A DNA stretch of 64,000 bases from Prevotella sp902465605. GTDB taxonomy: Bacteria > Bacteroidota > Bacteroidia > Bacteroidales > Bacteroidaceae. The stretch is taken from contig CABQNT010000007.1 in NCBI GenBank assembly GCA_902465605.1, positions 68,576 to 132,575 on the forward strand, written 5' to 3'. Shown here piece after piece: positions 1-8,744 of the stretch. A program made the translations under genes and the position numbers. The number at the start of each line of letters is the position of its first letter. The first letter of the stretch is position 1. The notes beneath the pieces were generated by a model, which did no database searches, was not told the DNA's origin, and saw only the letters and a list, made by a program, of their open reading frames with translations.

Positions 1-5
1 AAAAT

Positions 6-980
6 ATGGATTCTTTAGATCACGAACATGTTTCTCCCAAACATTTTAATCGTGCCCCTTTGCTGGCTCACCTGAGCATGTTCTCAGCCTGTGCCATTTG
101 GGGACTCATGGCTCCTATTGGCAAAGATGCCATGCTGCATGGGGTGAATGGCGTGAGTATGGTTTCGTTTAGAGTGCTGGGCGGAGCCATCTTGTTTTGG
201 GTGAGTTCGCTTTTTGTCAAGCGCGAGCATGTACCCCTACGGGATGTGTTGTGGTTTATTGGTGCTGCCGTTTTCGGATTGGTCTGCAACCAATGTTGTT
301 TTACCATCGGCTTAAGCTACACTTCTCCCATCAATGCCAGCATCGTCACAACCTCTATGCCTATATTTGCCATGGTGTTGGCGGCACTCATTTTGAAAGA
401 ACCCATCACGGGTAAAAAGGCAATGGGCGTGTTGATAGGATGTTGCGGCGCGCTGATTTTGATATTAACCAGCATGACCGCAGGCGATGCCAAGGTTGGT
501 GACATTCGCGGCGACCTGATGGTCATGGGGGCGCAGCTGTCTTATGCGTTTTATTTATCCACATTCAACAAGTTGGTGAAGCGGTATTCGGTCTTTACCG
601 TCAACAAATGGATGTTTCTATGGGCCACCTGTCTCATCTGGCCGTTTTCTTTCCGTGAAGTCATGGATATTCCTTGGACGGCTGTTTCTACTAAAACCTG
701 GTTGGAAACCGCCTATGTTGTTTTCTTTGGTACGTTTGTCGGATACATCCTCGTCATTTCAGCCCAACGCGTGTTGCGCCCAACGGTGGTCAGTTCCTAC
801 AACTATGTACAGCCCATTGTGGCCGTGGTCGTAACGGTACTCACGGGAATGGGTATTTTCAAATGGACGCATGGCCTTGCTGTTCTCATGGTGTTTGTGG
901 GCGTTTGGATGGTCACCAAGTCAAGGTCGCGTCACGACATGGTAGACAATAAGGGCGAGTTGACACGTGATTCGGCTTAG
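6..980 (+). CDS. DMT-superfamily (EamA) transporter
   Basis: This 324-residue protein is hydrophobic throughout, with about ten membrane segments arranged as two repeated EamA halves (roughly residues 18-155 and 168-308). The first half opens with the motif CAIWGLMAPIGK, typical of drug/metabolite exporters of the inner membrane. The substrate cannot be told from sequence; amino-acid or metabolite efflux is common in the family. The start is only five bases inside the window, so its promoter and a possible earlier start are not visible. The family call is firm, the function open. Confidence 0.85.
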   Translation: MDSLDHEHVSPKHFNRAPLLAHLSMFSACAIWGLMAPIGKDAMLHGVNGVSMVSFRVLGGAILFWVSSLFVKREHVPLRDVLWFIGAAVFGLVCNQCCFTIGLSYTSPINASIVTTSMPIFAMVLAALILKEPITGKKAMGVLIGCCGALILILTSMTAGDAKVGDIRGDLMVMGAQLSYAFYLSTFNKLVKRYSVFTVNKWMFLWATCLIWPFSFREVMDIPWTAVSTKTWLETAYVVFFGTFVGYILVISAQRVLRPTVVSSYNYVQPIVAVVVTVLTGMGIFKWTHGLAVLMVFVGVWMVTKSRSRHDMVDNKGELTRDSA

Positions 981-1085
981 CACTCTGCAAAAAATGTCAG
1001 TAAGGTCTGTGAAGAAAAGCAACTTTTTTCGATAAACAAATAGAACAAAAAAGATATTTATTTTTGTAAAATTTGGTTTTTTTGT

Positions 1086-1094
1086 TATCTTTGT
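1086..1094 (+). promoter_or_regulatory. Bacteroidetes-type -7 box for the gene at 1118
   Basis: TATCTTTGT matches TAnnTTTG, with a TTG about 18 bases upstream. It lies downstream of the alternative ATG at 1073, which supports the later start at 1118. Confidence 0.6.
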
Positions 1095-1117
1095 ACATCA
1101 ATTTAAAGCTAACCAAT

Positions 1118-1696
1118 ATGAAGCGAACACTTTTATGGGCCTTCTGCAGTCTCTTTGCAATCTTCGTGAGTGCTCAGCAGCCTGTTGATACTGCTGTGAA
1201 ACTAGACCGCACAGAGGCGCTGCCGAACATGATTCGACTGAATTACGGGCTTGGCATCATGACATCCAAGTTTGAGGATGTGAGAGAAACTTACAATTCA
1301 AGCTCTGTCGTAACACTGAGCCTTGACTATGAGCATTTGTGGGACAATGGGCTGGGCTTTGGCATTCATGCCAGTCAAAACCACTTCTGCAAGCCCAACT
1401 GCAATGTACTCTTTGTGGGAGGCAGCTTTGTCGCCACATGGACAACCGACAAAGGCTGGCGATGGGAAGGTGCGGTAGGCATGGGCTTTGCCCGCAATGA
1501 TCTGGAACAGCGGGACCAGGAAAACGGGCTTGGACTTCTTACCATTCTTGGTTGCACTTATAAGTTGTCATACCATTGGGGCATCGGAGCCGACCTCAGG
1601 CAGCTCACTTCCATCTATCGTAAGCCCGCCGGATGGGAGGGTCGGTATGGGTTCAACCATTATCAGTTAGGCATCGGCCTGGCTTATTTGTTTTAA
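1118..1696 (+). CDS. Predicted outer-membrane beta-barrel protein
   Basis: The protein is 192 residues from the chosen start. It opens with a clear signal peptide (MKRTLLWAFCSLFAIFVSAQ) predicted to be cut after SAQ. The mature part alternates polar and aromatic residues, is rich in Gly, Trp and Tyr, and ends in a strand finishing with Phe, as small outer-membrane barrels do. The ATG at 1073 is rejected because it precedes the promoter box at 1086 and would put 15 extra residues before the signal peptide. I do not recognise a named family. Confidence 0.65.
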   Translation: MKRTLLWAFCSLFAIFVSAQQPVDTAVKLDRTEALPNMIRLNYGLGIMTSKFEDVRETYNSSSVVTLSLDYEHLWDNGLGFGIHASQNHFCKPNCNVLFVGGSFVATWTTDKGWRWEGAVGMGFARNDLEQRDQENGLGLLTILGCTYKLSYHWGIGADLRQLTSIYRKPAGWEGRYGFNHYQLGIGLAYLF

Positions 1697-1759
1697 CCGC
1701 TTTCACTGTTGTCACATTCTGACGGAAACAAGGACAAACACTATTAATCTCAGTTAGAT

Positions 1760-2467
1760 ATGAAAAAGATTCAAACAAGCACTGCCGCCGTAGCTATAAG
1801 CCTGCTGCTGGCCACGGCCTCTTTCGTTCCAGGCTATGCTCAAAATGAGACGGAACAGGTTGAAAAAGAACATACGCACAAGTGTGTGACCATTAAATAC
1901 TGCAACAATAACGAGGAATTGGCCGCAGGCGAATGGAAAACTGCCGACAGCGTGACCGTGATCACCAAGACGCGCAACCAACAGATGTGGTGGGGCGGAA
2001 ACGATTTCAGGTTCGACTCGCACGGCAAGCAGGTCAAGAAGCTGCTCAAGAAGGATGCTTTCGCCATTATGTATGGCGACACCCTCTTGCTGAACACCCG
2101 TCCGTACAAGGATCGTGGATGTGCTTTCGGCAATGGATATGCCCGAGCCTTCAAGATGAGCGACGGCCATCTGCTGCTCACCTACCTCAATGTGAAAGAA
2201 ATGACCAGCCGCGCTACCATTGGTGGAATGTTCGGCCTCATTGGTGCGTTGGCCACGGCTGCCGCCTCCAAGAAAGTAGCCAGTCAGAATGTGTGCTACG
2301 TCATCACGCCTGGCAACAAGAAAGCCTTGATAGTTGACGAGAAGCTCATGGCGGTTTTGCTCAACGATCATCAGTCCCTACTCGATGAATACCGTTCTGT
2401 AGAAAAGAAGAAACGACTCCATGCCGAGACCGTCATGCCCTTGTTGAAGAAGGCCGGTCTGCTGTAA
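1760..2467 (+). CDS. Secreted protein of unknown function
   Basis: The protein has 235 residues and an N-terminal signal peptide (MKKIQTSTAAVAISLLLATA, cut near GYAQ). The mature part is basic and has one hydrophobic Gly/Ala-rich stretch (about residues 153-170, ATIGGMFGLIGALATAAAS) that could be a membrane hairpin. The C-terminus is charged and helical. The gene follows the previous secreted protein by 63 bases on the same strand and may share its transcript. I do not recognise the family. Confidence 0.6.
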   Translation: MKKIQTSTAAVAISLLLATASFVPGYAQNETEQVEKEHTHKCVTIKYCNNNEELAAGEWKTADSVTVITKTRNQQMWWGGNDFRFDSHGKQVKKLLKKDAFAIMYGDTLLLNTRPYKDRGCAFGNGYARAFKMSDGHLLLTYLNVKEMTSRATIGGMFGLIGALATAAASKKVASQNVCYVITPGNKKALIVDEKLMAVLLNDHQSLLDEYRSVEKKKRLHAETVMPLLKKAGLL

Positions 2468-2502
2468 GTGAAAAAAGGTCGTGATTTTTTGGAATAGACA
2501 AA

Positions 2503-3153
2503 TCAGCAGGTGTGCTGTTTCCCCGTTTCCTCATCATAGAGATTGTCGAATTGTTGTCGTAGTTTTTCTGGATTCTCTATGATGCTGCGGATGGTTTTCA
2601 GGTGCTGTTCGTTGGGCGAGTTGGGAATCCATAGCTTGATGTAGCCTGTGTTGGAATATTTCTCTTGCAGGTGAGCCAGAAAGCGATGCCACTGTTCTTC
2701 ACGATTCTTTCCCGGCTCGTTTTCCAACCCAAACTGTACCGCGCGGCGAAAAACATGCTCTGGGTCGAGGTCTCTGTCAGCCTCGGCCACAATCTTTCCA
2801 TAGATGCTGCGTGGCGAATGGGATGCGCTGGCACGGTGATCTTCAACGGCTTCGCGCATGATGCGTATCTGTTCTGGTGAGAACCATCGCTTCAATCGTG
2901 CGTCAGTGGCAAGTATTTTTCCTCCGGTGATGTGATGAATGGCCCTCGGTCCAGACATGCCGATGTCATGGTACGCCGCTACGGTGTATGCCATGTTTAC
3001 GTCTGCCCCCATCCTTTTGGCCAGCTCGAGGCTTCCTTTGATGACATGCTGCACATGCCCCAATCCATGCGAAAGACCAAATTCATTGTATTTCGGGAGG
3101 ATGTTTTGCTCGATGAAAGCCATTAAATCAAGGTTTACATTGTTTTCTATCAT
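2503..3153 (-). CDS. HD-domain phosphohydrolase
   Basis: This HD-superfamily protein has about 216 residues from the start at 3153. The metal-binding pattern is present in order: GHVQHV, then YHDIG, then the later EDH and EADRDLD. Such proteins hydrolyse phosphomonoester or phosphodiester bonds, often of nucleotides; the substrate is not predictable. The longer ATG at 3213 is rejected because the promoter box at 3171-3179 lies between it and 3153; 3123 is a possible still later start. It diverges from menA, with the two promoters about 20 bases apart. Confidence 0.8.
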   Translation of the reverse strand: MIENNVNLDLMAFIEQNILPKYNEFGLSHGLGHVQHVIKGSLELAKRMGADVNMAYTVAAYHDIGMSGPRAIHHITGGKILATDARLKRWFSPEQIRIMREAVEDHRASASHSPRSIYGKIVAEADRDLDPEHVFRRAVQFGLENEPGKNREEQWHRFLAHLQEKYSNTGYIKLWIPNSPNEQHLKTIRSIIENPEKLRQQFDNLYDEETGKQHTC

Positions 3154-3170
3154 GCCCATGGGAGTTTGTT

Positions 3171-3179
3171 GCAAATGTA
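3171..3179 (-). promoter_or_regulatory. -7 box for the HD hydrolase gene
   Basis: On the minus strand this reads TACATTTGC, a full match to TAnnTTTGC. A transcript starting just below it would have only a short leader before the ATG at 3153. Confidence 0.6.
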
Positions 3180-3191
3180 AGAATAATTGTT

Positions 3192-3200
3192 TATTTTTGC
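3192..3200 (+). promoter_or_regulatory. -7 box for menA
   Basis: TATTTTTGC matches TAnnTTTGC. It places the start of transcription upstream of the ATG at 3239 and rules out the much longer reading frame that starts at 2939 inside the HD gene. Confidence 0.6.
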
Positions 3201-3238
3201 AAAACAATCTCAAGAAAATTCAACGAAAAACTATTTGT

Positions 3239-4141
3239 ATGCATGCACCTCGTGTTCAACGCAACTCTCTTCAAGCTTGGCTCTTGGCCATGCGACCAAA
3301 AACTTTGTCGGGTTCGGCTGTTCCCGTGATGATTGCCACGGCGTTGGCACTGGCGATGACCAATTGGAACGTTCGCATTATGCCTGTACTTCTGTGTTTT
3401 CTGTTTGCGTTCATCATGCAGATAGATGCCAATTTTATCAACGACTATCTTGATTTCAAGCGTGGAAATGACGATGAAACCCGACTGGGACCACGTCGTG
3501 CTTGTGCGCAAGGGTGGATTTCTCCGCAAGCCATGCGCATGGGTATTGTCGTAACAACCTTGCTGGCTTGCGTGGTTGGACTGCCTTTGGTTTGCTATGG
3601 CGGTGTCGAAATGATTGGGGTGGGACTTCTCTGTGTCTTGTTTTGTTTTCTCTACACCACGCATCTGTCTTATCTCGGATTGGGTGATCTCCTGGTACTT
3701 CTCTTCTTTGGCCTTATTCCTGTTTGTGTAACCTACTATTTGGCGATGCCGTCCACGATGAATCACGTTACTTGGGAAGTGGTGTTGAGTTCGCTGGCCT
3801 GTGGAATTATCATTGATACCTTGTTGATTGTCAACAACTATCGTGATTTGGAGAACGATCGACGGGCGCGCAAGATGACCTTGGTAGTAAGGATGGGTGA
3901 ATCCTTATCACGCAAAGTTTATCTCATGCTGGGATGGTTGGGGTGCCTGTTGGGTATTGTGTTTTTGTTCAATGGGCATCCTTGGGCTTTTGTATTCCCA
4001 ATAATTTATTTGGTTTTGCATACGCGTACTTACCGTCGCATGCAAGTTAAACAAGGCAAGGCGCTGAATCAAATCCTTGGTGAGACAGGGCGGAACATCT
4101 TTATTTATGGTGTTCTGGTTTCTCTCGGGCTACTTGTTTAA
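3239..4141 (+). CDS. menA: 1,4-dihydroxy-2-naphthoate polyprenyltransferase
   Basis: MenA attaches a polyprenyl chain to dihydroxynaphthoate in menaquinone synthesis, in the inner membrane. The protein is 300 residues from the ATG at 3239, the usual family length, with about eight membrane segments. Both Asp-rich UbiA motifs are visible: NDYLDFKRGNDD near residue 65 and NNYRDLENDRRA near residue 200, which bind Mg-diphosphate. The long N-terminal extension from 2939 is read-through of the opposite strand of the HD gene and is not used. The stop codon lies inside the inverted repeat at 4138. Confidence 0.88.
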   Translation: MHAPRVQRNSLQAWLLAMRPKTLSGSAVPVMIATALALAMTNWNVRIMPVLLCFLFAFIMQIDANFINDYLDFKRGNDDETRLGPRRACAQGWISPQAMRMGIVVTTLLACVVGLPLVCYGGVEMIGVGLLCVLFCFLYTTHLSYLGLGDLLVLLFFGLIPVCVTYYLAMPSTMNHVTWEVVLSSLACGIIIDTLLIVNNYRDLENDRRARKMTLVVRMGESLSRKVYLMLGWLGCLLGIVFLFNGHPWAFVFPIIYLVLHTRTYRRMQVKQGKALNQILGETGRNIFIYGVLVSLGLLV

Positions 4142-4336
4142 GGGCGGTTCTATAAATTACCGCCGTAAAGTTTTTTATGTCAGCCTTTTTACGTTTTGTC
4201 ATCTTGTGGCCTCTTTTTGGTTCAATTTGCTTGTTCGTTCAGTCGTATAGCTCGCTATACTCCTTCACTCACAAACAAGTTGACCTCAAATATAGTCTCA
4301 CAATCTGTCAAAGCTAATTTCTAGAACCGCCCTTAA
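4138..4336. repeat. 199-bp palindromic intergenic element (MITE-like)
   Basis: Perfect 15-bp inverted repeats TTAAGGGCGGTTCTA (4138-4152) and TAGAACCGCCCTTAA (4322-4336) bound the gap between two convergent genes. The interior is also imperfectly palindromic: AACAAG/TTGACC-type segments face each other around a central 7-bp hairpin GTATAGC-TC-GCTATAC. The TAA stops of menA (4139-4141) and of the porin gene (4333-4335, minus) both fall in the repeat arms. It could be a small non-autonomous transposon or a very long bidirectional terminator. Confidence 0.7.
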
Positions 4337-6651
4337 TTGAAGAAGTTCCAGCTCAACCCAAAGCGGATGATGCTGCCGTTGAGCGGATAGTGAGGAACAA
4401 GGAAACTTGCCTTTGTGCCACTGCCCGCGTTGGCATGACTGTACATCACGAAGAAGCGTGTTTGTTGCAAGTGGAAGTTCGCATACGCGTTCACGATAGG
4501 GTAGTTGCCTATCTCAATGCGGTCGGTGTTTTCCTGCACAACAAACTGACCTAAGGCCGGACTGTAGTCAGGTGCATAGTACTTGGTGAAGTAACGTACG
4601 TCTGCACCCACATCACATTTCAGTACCTTGGCTATCTTCAATCTGAAAAAAAGATTCGAGTAAATGTTGAGTTTTGGTAATGGCAAAGCCGTTTGACTGG
4701 AAGAGTTTTGGAAGGTAATGACCGATTCCCAGTGCAAAGGTCCCCATGCTACATCCTGCGATAGTGAGGCTGTCAGCACGTTGATGGCTTCACTGCTTTG
4801 CCGAACGCCAACCTCTGTGCCGATACGCTGATACTGATTGTTGATGGTATAGGCTTGCGCCAGGTAGGTATAATTGGTCAATTCGTCCACGGCAATGCGC
4901 AGTGAAGTCTTGGTTTTGGCATAACTCAACAAGCCTTGAATACGCGTGTGTGTGGTGCTACTCAAGTCATCATTATCCCAAAGGAAATGACGTCCGTGGT
5001 AATGACGGTAGTAAAAGGTGGGTTGATAGCGATGGAAGAAGCCGCTCGCAGCCAACTGTACGGTGTCGCCAAACAGCTTGAAGTTGAGGTCGGCGGTGGC
5101 GTTGATGTCTATCTTGCCCGCATCTCGCCCTGCAACTCCCACCTCACCAGTCACTTCGTAGTGGAATGTTTTGCCTTGTGTCTTGCTCAATTGCCCGCCG
5201 ACGTATACGGAGTTCTCGTTATAAGTCGCCATTCCAACGGTGTCGGGGAGCGTGAAATGCCGCAGTTCATGACTGACAAAAGCTTTCAATCCCGATTTGG
5301 CCCATTTGTTAAACCCTTCCAAGAGCGATAGTGCAAACGTGTTGTGCACACGGGAGTGCTTGGTCTTGTCATAAATAGAGTCACCTCGCAGCCATTCATC
5401 CATCTTGTATGTGTTGGCATAGTAGTTGTCTGGCGTCTGGTATGCTTGATAAATGCGGGTGTAATTGTCGAACTTCAGTGTGTGTATGAAGCTGGTTACG
5501 GGCACATATTCGTTCTTTACCCAAGCCGTATCCTTATTTTCTTTCTTTTGTTTGGCCAACAAACTGTCTGCTGCCTGTTGACCGTTCACGACAATACGGC
5601 CGCTGTCTTGCGCTGCAGGAGTTGTAGACTCAACGCCCGCGATGACCGCGTCATCAGGCCTACCGGCCAACGGTTCTGTTTTTTTCAGGTCGTCATCGTT
5701 CAGTGTTCTGCCATCTTTCTTGGCCTGTTTCCTGGCCTTTTGCTTGGCTTTCTTCGCGTCATTTTCTTTCTTCGCCTCCATGGCAAACTTCTTTGCCTTA
5801 ATCTCTTCAGCCGTCATGGGTACTTTTCGATTGAAGCCAACGTTGTATCTATGACTGAAAAAGACGTGCTGATTATCGTTACGGTTCCAGTTCTGCTGTA
5901 ATACCGTCGGTATTTCTGATGTTTGGTAGTTATCGTCAAAGCTCTCTGGGTTGGTGATGAATTTGTCATCAGTAATTCCTCCATTCTCTGTATTCTTCTG
6001 ATGATTGGTCGATAAGAGCAGGTGTGCTTGATACCGTTCGCCGAGATAGGAACCGTACAGGGTGTAGTTGAAATGTGAAGACGCTTGGTTAGAATAATAT
6101 CCACGGCCGTATAGATAATCAAATTTAAATCCAAGTCCTATCTTATTGCCCGCATTTACGGCAAACTTAGCTGTGAAATGATCCTCCCCGTTGGTGCGGT
6201 TTCCAGCCGTATTGTATGTCAAGTTGGTGATGGGCGACAGCGTATTGGTGAAATGAAAATCGCCCGGAGCAACAATGAAGTAGTCATAAGGTTGCGTAAA
6301 GATAAACTGTTGATCAGCACGTTGGCGATCAACGAACAGCCTGTTGATGCGTGGTGCCCCCAGATTGCCCGTAGAATTGTATTCACCGCGCATGCCCGTT
6401 GTAAAGATGCTGTTGGGATACATGTGCGACAAGGTATCGGGAATGGCCGGAACGATGTCACCAAAACGTTCGTTGACCGTCCAAACCTTCAACCCTTTCG
6501 GTATCTCTTTGTTCTCATGAGTCGAGTCGTTGGCCATGCCATCTCGGCGCGTGATGTTACCACTTGGATCTATTTGATTATAGTCGTCTATCTGAGCGAC
6601 CACGGTCAAGGACGATAGTAAAAGGAATACGGATAATAAAAATCGAGTCAT
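4333..6651 (-). CDS. Putative porin, outer-membrane barrel
   Basis: The protein is 772 residues from the ATG at 6651. It has a signal peptide (MTRFLLSVFLLLSSLTVVAQ) and a long stretch of alternating aromatic strands ending in Phe-Phe-Asn, as in the Bacteroidetes 'putative porin' family. Around residues 260-330 sits a strongly basic, Lys-rich insert (for example KKENDAKKAKQKARKQAKK) that probably forms a surface or periplasmic loop. The upstream extension to 6807 overlaps the small membrane protein gene and is rejected. The start overlaps the preceding stop by ATGA, so translation is probably coupled. Confidence 0.8.
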   Translation of the reverse strand: MTRFLLSVFLLLSSLTVVAQIDDYNQIDPSGNITRRDGMANDSTHENKEIPKGLKVWTVNERFGDIVPAIPDTLSHMYPNSIFTTGMRGEYNSTGNLGAPRINRLFVDRQRADQQFIFTQPYDYFIVAPGDFHFTNTLSPITNLTYNTAGNRTNGEDHFTAKFAVNAGNKIGLGFKFDYLYGRGYYSNQASSHFNYTLYGSYLGERYQAHLLLSTNHQKNTENGGITDDKFITNPESFDDNYQTSEIPTVLQQNWNRNDNQHVFFSHRYNVGFNRKVPMTAEEIKAKKFAMEAKKENDAKKAKQKARKQAKKDGRTLNDDDLKKTEPLAGRPDDAVIAGVESTTPAAQDSGRIVVNGQQAADSLLAKQKKENKDTAWVKNEYVPVTSFIHTLKFDNYTRIYQAYQTPDNYYANTYKMDEWLRGDSIYDKTKHSRVHNTFALSLLEGFNKWAKSGLKAFVSHELRHFTLPDTVGMATYNENSVYVGGQLSKTQGKTFHYEVTGEVGVAGRDAGKIDINATADLNFKLFGDTVQLAASGFFHRYQPTFYYRHYHGRHFLWDNDDLSSTTHTRIQGLLSYAKTKTSLRIAVDELTNYTYLAQAYTINNQYQRIGTEVGVRQSSEAINVLTASLSQDVAWGPLHWESVITFQNSSSQTALPLPKLNIYSNLFFRLKIAKVLKCDVGADVRYFTKYYAPDYSPALGQFVVQENTDRIEIGNYPIVNAYANFHLQQTRFFVMYSHANAGSGTKASFLVPHYPLNGSIIRFGLSWNFFN

Positions 6652-6869
6652 TTGTGGAATATGCGAATGCTGCATTCGGCCATTTTGAAGAACATGGCGG
6701 TTAGGATGATGATGATTCCAAGCGTTTCTTTTTGTGTAAAGAAATAGAAGATGACGCCTACCACGGCACCAATCATGAAGATGATGTTGAGTATGTTTCG
6801 AATCCAAAAGATTCTATCGCGTGGCGTTTCGCCAGTTCCTCTTTGTCGTCTTGGGTATTTTGCACTCAT
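6648..6869 (-). CDS. Small membrane protein coupled to the porin gene
   Basis: This 73-residue protein has a basic N-terminus (SAKYPRRQRGTGETPRDR) followed by two membrane helices (about residues 24-44 and 49-65). Its last four bases overlap the porin start as ATGA, so the two are one transcriptional unit. I do not recognise the family; the topology suggests an inner-membrane partner or an assembly factor, which is inference only. Confidence 0.7.
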   Translation of the reverse strand: MSAKYPRRQRGTGETPRDRIFWIRNILNIIFMIGAVVGVIFYFFTQKETLGIIIILTAMFFKMAECSIRIFHK

Positions 6870-6951
6870 ATAGATGTCGTGTTATCGCTTGAAAAAATAG
6901 TTTTTATTAGTGTTTCTGCCTGTCTGTTGATGCTCAGCCTGGTATGGTTTG

Positions 6952-7899
6952 TCAGCGAAGTCGATAGGAAATCTGACTAAATATCTCATCTTTGCGGTCG
7001 ATGGTATTGCGGCGAAATTTTGATGACAGTGGACGCAGGCTGTTCTTTTTCTTGTTGATGGCCACCTCGTCGGTTATCCATTCGTCTGCACTGACCGACA
7101 TGTGTGTGGGCCGTCCCTTCTCATAGTCGTAGTGTATGCGGCTCATCGTGAGTTCCAAGTGGTTGTCTGTGCACTTGGCAATCAGCGTATAATCGAATTC
7201 TGTCCGGTCTAATGACAGGAATGACTTACTGAATTCCAACCACTCTGTGTATCGGGCGGCAATGATGTTTTGTTCTTGATTGACCAGCGCGATGTGGCTA
7301 TTGATTTGATTTTCGCCTTTTGTCAGTTCATCAAGATATTGATAGGTGATGTCGTAAATCTGCTTGGCCGTTTTCCCAGGGGCTTTTAAATCGAGGGTGA
7401 ATACCACTTTGCCATCGGCATCTTGCGGTACACCTCCCTCCAAATACTTGGAATCATATTTGTCTATCTTCGGCATAGTGACCTTTGAACTAACCGATTG
7501 CTGCTGCGAGCCACTTCTTTGATTGCTCTCGTTCGTGCTGTTGTCTGGGATAGACCAGCCCGATGGGGTACCCGCAACAGCTTTCTGCGCATCTTCAACA
7601 GTCTGTCTTGCCTCCTTCTTAATCCTCTCTGCTTCCATCTTGTATCGAGCAGCCTCCTTGTTAGCACGCTCTATTTCTGCTTCGATTCGTGCTTTCTCGG
7701 CCTGTTTAGCTTTGTCTTTGGCAGCTTTCTTGGCCTCCGCAGCAGCTCGTTTTGCAGCTTTCCTTGCCTCTATGACGGCTTTCTTGGCAGCCTGCGCTTC
7801 TTGTTTGGCCTTTTCCAATTGTTGCTCCGGCGTCAAAACAGTCTGTGCTTGCATTATCAAAGGCATGGCTAAGAGGATGGCGATGACAAACTTTCTCAT
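6952..7899 (-). CDS. DUF4468-type secreted protein with Ala/Lys coiled coil
   Basis: The protein has 315 residues. A signal peptide (MRKFVIAILLAMPLIMQAQ) is followed by a long helical, Ala/Lys/Glu-rich segment (about residues 25-115) that should form a coiled coil. From about 160 comes an alpha/beta domain of the DUF4468 (TBP-like fold) type, with the stretch GKVVFTLDLKAPGKTAKQIY. Such proteins are secreted Bacteroidetes proteins of unknown role. A decayed second copy of the 5' end lies at 8985-9198. Confidence 0.7.
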   Translation of the reverse strand: MRKFVIAILLAMPLIMQAQTVLTPEQQLEKAKQEAQAAKKAVIEARKAAKRAAAEAKKAAKDKAKQAEKARIEAEIERANKEAARYKMEAERIKKEARQTVEDAQKAVAGTPSGWSIPDNSTNESNQRSGSQQQSVSSKVTMPKIDKYDSKYLEGGVPQDADGKVVFTLDLKAPGKTAKQIYDITYQYLDELTKGENQINSHIALVNQEQNIIAARYTEWLEFSKSFLSLDRTEFDYTLIAKCTDNHLELTMSRIHYDYEKGRPTHMSVSADEWITDEVAINKKKNSLRPLSSKFRRNTIDRKDEIFSQISYRLR

Positions 7900-7923
7900 A
7901 ATTCAATCGGTTGATTCAGTCTA

Positions 7924-7931
7924 CAAATGTA
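7924..7931 (-). promoter_or_regulatory. -7 box for the DUF4468-type gene
   Basis: The minus strand reads TACATTTG. The surrounding 80 bases (about 7900-7985) recur at about 9198-9280, including this box at 9220-9227. Confidence 0.55.
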
Positions 7932-8052
7932 TATATTTTCTGCGTAAATGGCGCACAATTTGAGAAGATTAACGAAAAAGGAAGAAATCAATTCCTTGCA
8001 CTACAACCGCTGCAAGGTATACTTTCTCACTGTTAGAAGAATATAAATTACC

Positions 8053-8274
8053 TTATCCTATTTTGCCTGTTTCTAGTTCCTGTTGCAAATATGAGAACAC
8101 ATATTTAGCGCTTTGATAATACAGGCGTGTCTCATCTTCAAGCACTTTTTGATAGATTTCTGAGTTGAACACCAAGCTCAGAGCTTGCTCCATGCTTAGG
8201 TTTGGCCTTTGTTCCATCAGCAGACTGGCAAGACATTTTACCATGTCGCTTTTCATTTCATCTTTTTCGTTCAT
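8053..8274 (-). CDS. Small helical protein, third gene of the DUF3990 operon
   Basis: This 73-residue acidic, helical protein (MNEKDEMKSDMVKCLASLLM...) starts within the stop of the DUF3990 gene by an ATGA overlap (8271-8274). It resembles the small DUF3791-like proteins that accompany DUF3990 genes. Its position in a tightly overlapped trio suggests an antitoxin or accessory role, which is inference. Confidence 0.65.
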   Translation of the reverse strand: MNEKDEMKSDMVKCLASLLMEQRPNLSMEQALSLVFNSEIYQKVLEDETRLYYQSAKYVFSYLQQELETGKIG

Positions 8275-8744
8275 CGTTTTATAAGGTGTTTGATGGCCTC
8301 CTCTGTGCCAAAGAAATATTGCATGGTGATGCCTTTCATATATTGCAGATTCCTAATCAGTGTAGGCATGTCAATATCTTGATTATGGTAACGCCACAGT
8401 TGGCGTCCTACGCGATCGTTGGCGATGGGACCAATCACCACATCATAATTGTGGACAGCCCCAACCTCACTGTTCCTGTTCAGGAGAACAAAGTTAGCCC
8501 ACTCCTCCGAATAACCCTCAAAACACTTCACTTTCAGCGTTCCGTTTTCAAGCAATCTTTCATCAAAGTCATATTCGATGACGATGGGTTCACCGCCAAC
8601 CAACGCAACACGTGCAGCTGCCAATTCTTCCGCCTGTGACCTGTTGTCAGACAGGTAGAAGCCTTGTCCGAAATCTTTATTGGGTTTCGACTTTTTAAGG
8701 TCAATATTGTCGAATTTCACATTGGTCCCATGATAGAGCCTCAT
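8271..8744 (-). CDS. DUF3990 protein, ADP-ribosyltransferase-like fold
   Basis: The protein is 157 residues from the ATG at 8744. It begins MRLYHGTNVKF and has DFGQGFYLSDN near residue 25; the pair YHGT...G-GFY-S is the usual DUF3990 signature and recalls the NAD-binding core of ADP-ribosyltransferases. Enzyme activity has not been shown here. Both ends overlap neighbouring genes by four bases, so three small genes form one operon. This arrangement is what a toxin-antitoxin unit would look like. The longer start at 8771 is rejected because 8744 gives the coupled overlap. Confidence 0.75.
   Translation of the reverse strand: MRLYHGTNVKFDNIDLKKSKPNKDFGQGFYLSDNRSQAEELAAARVALVGGEPIVIEYDFDERLLENGTLKVKCFEGYSEEWANFVLLNRNSEVGAVHNYDVVIGPIANDRVGRQLWRYHNQDIDMPTLIRNLQYMKGITMQYFFGTEEAIKHLIKR

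Noticed and set aside
2939..3238. N-terminal extension of menA
   Set aside because: It runs antisense to the HD gene and upstream of the menA promoter box; MenA is full length from 3239.
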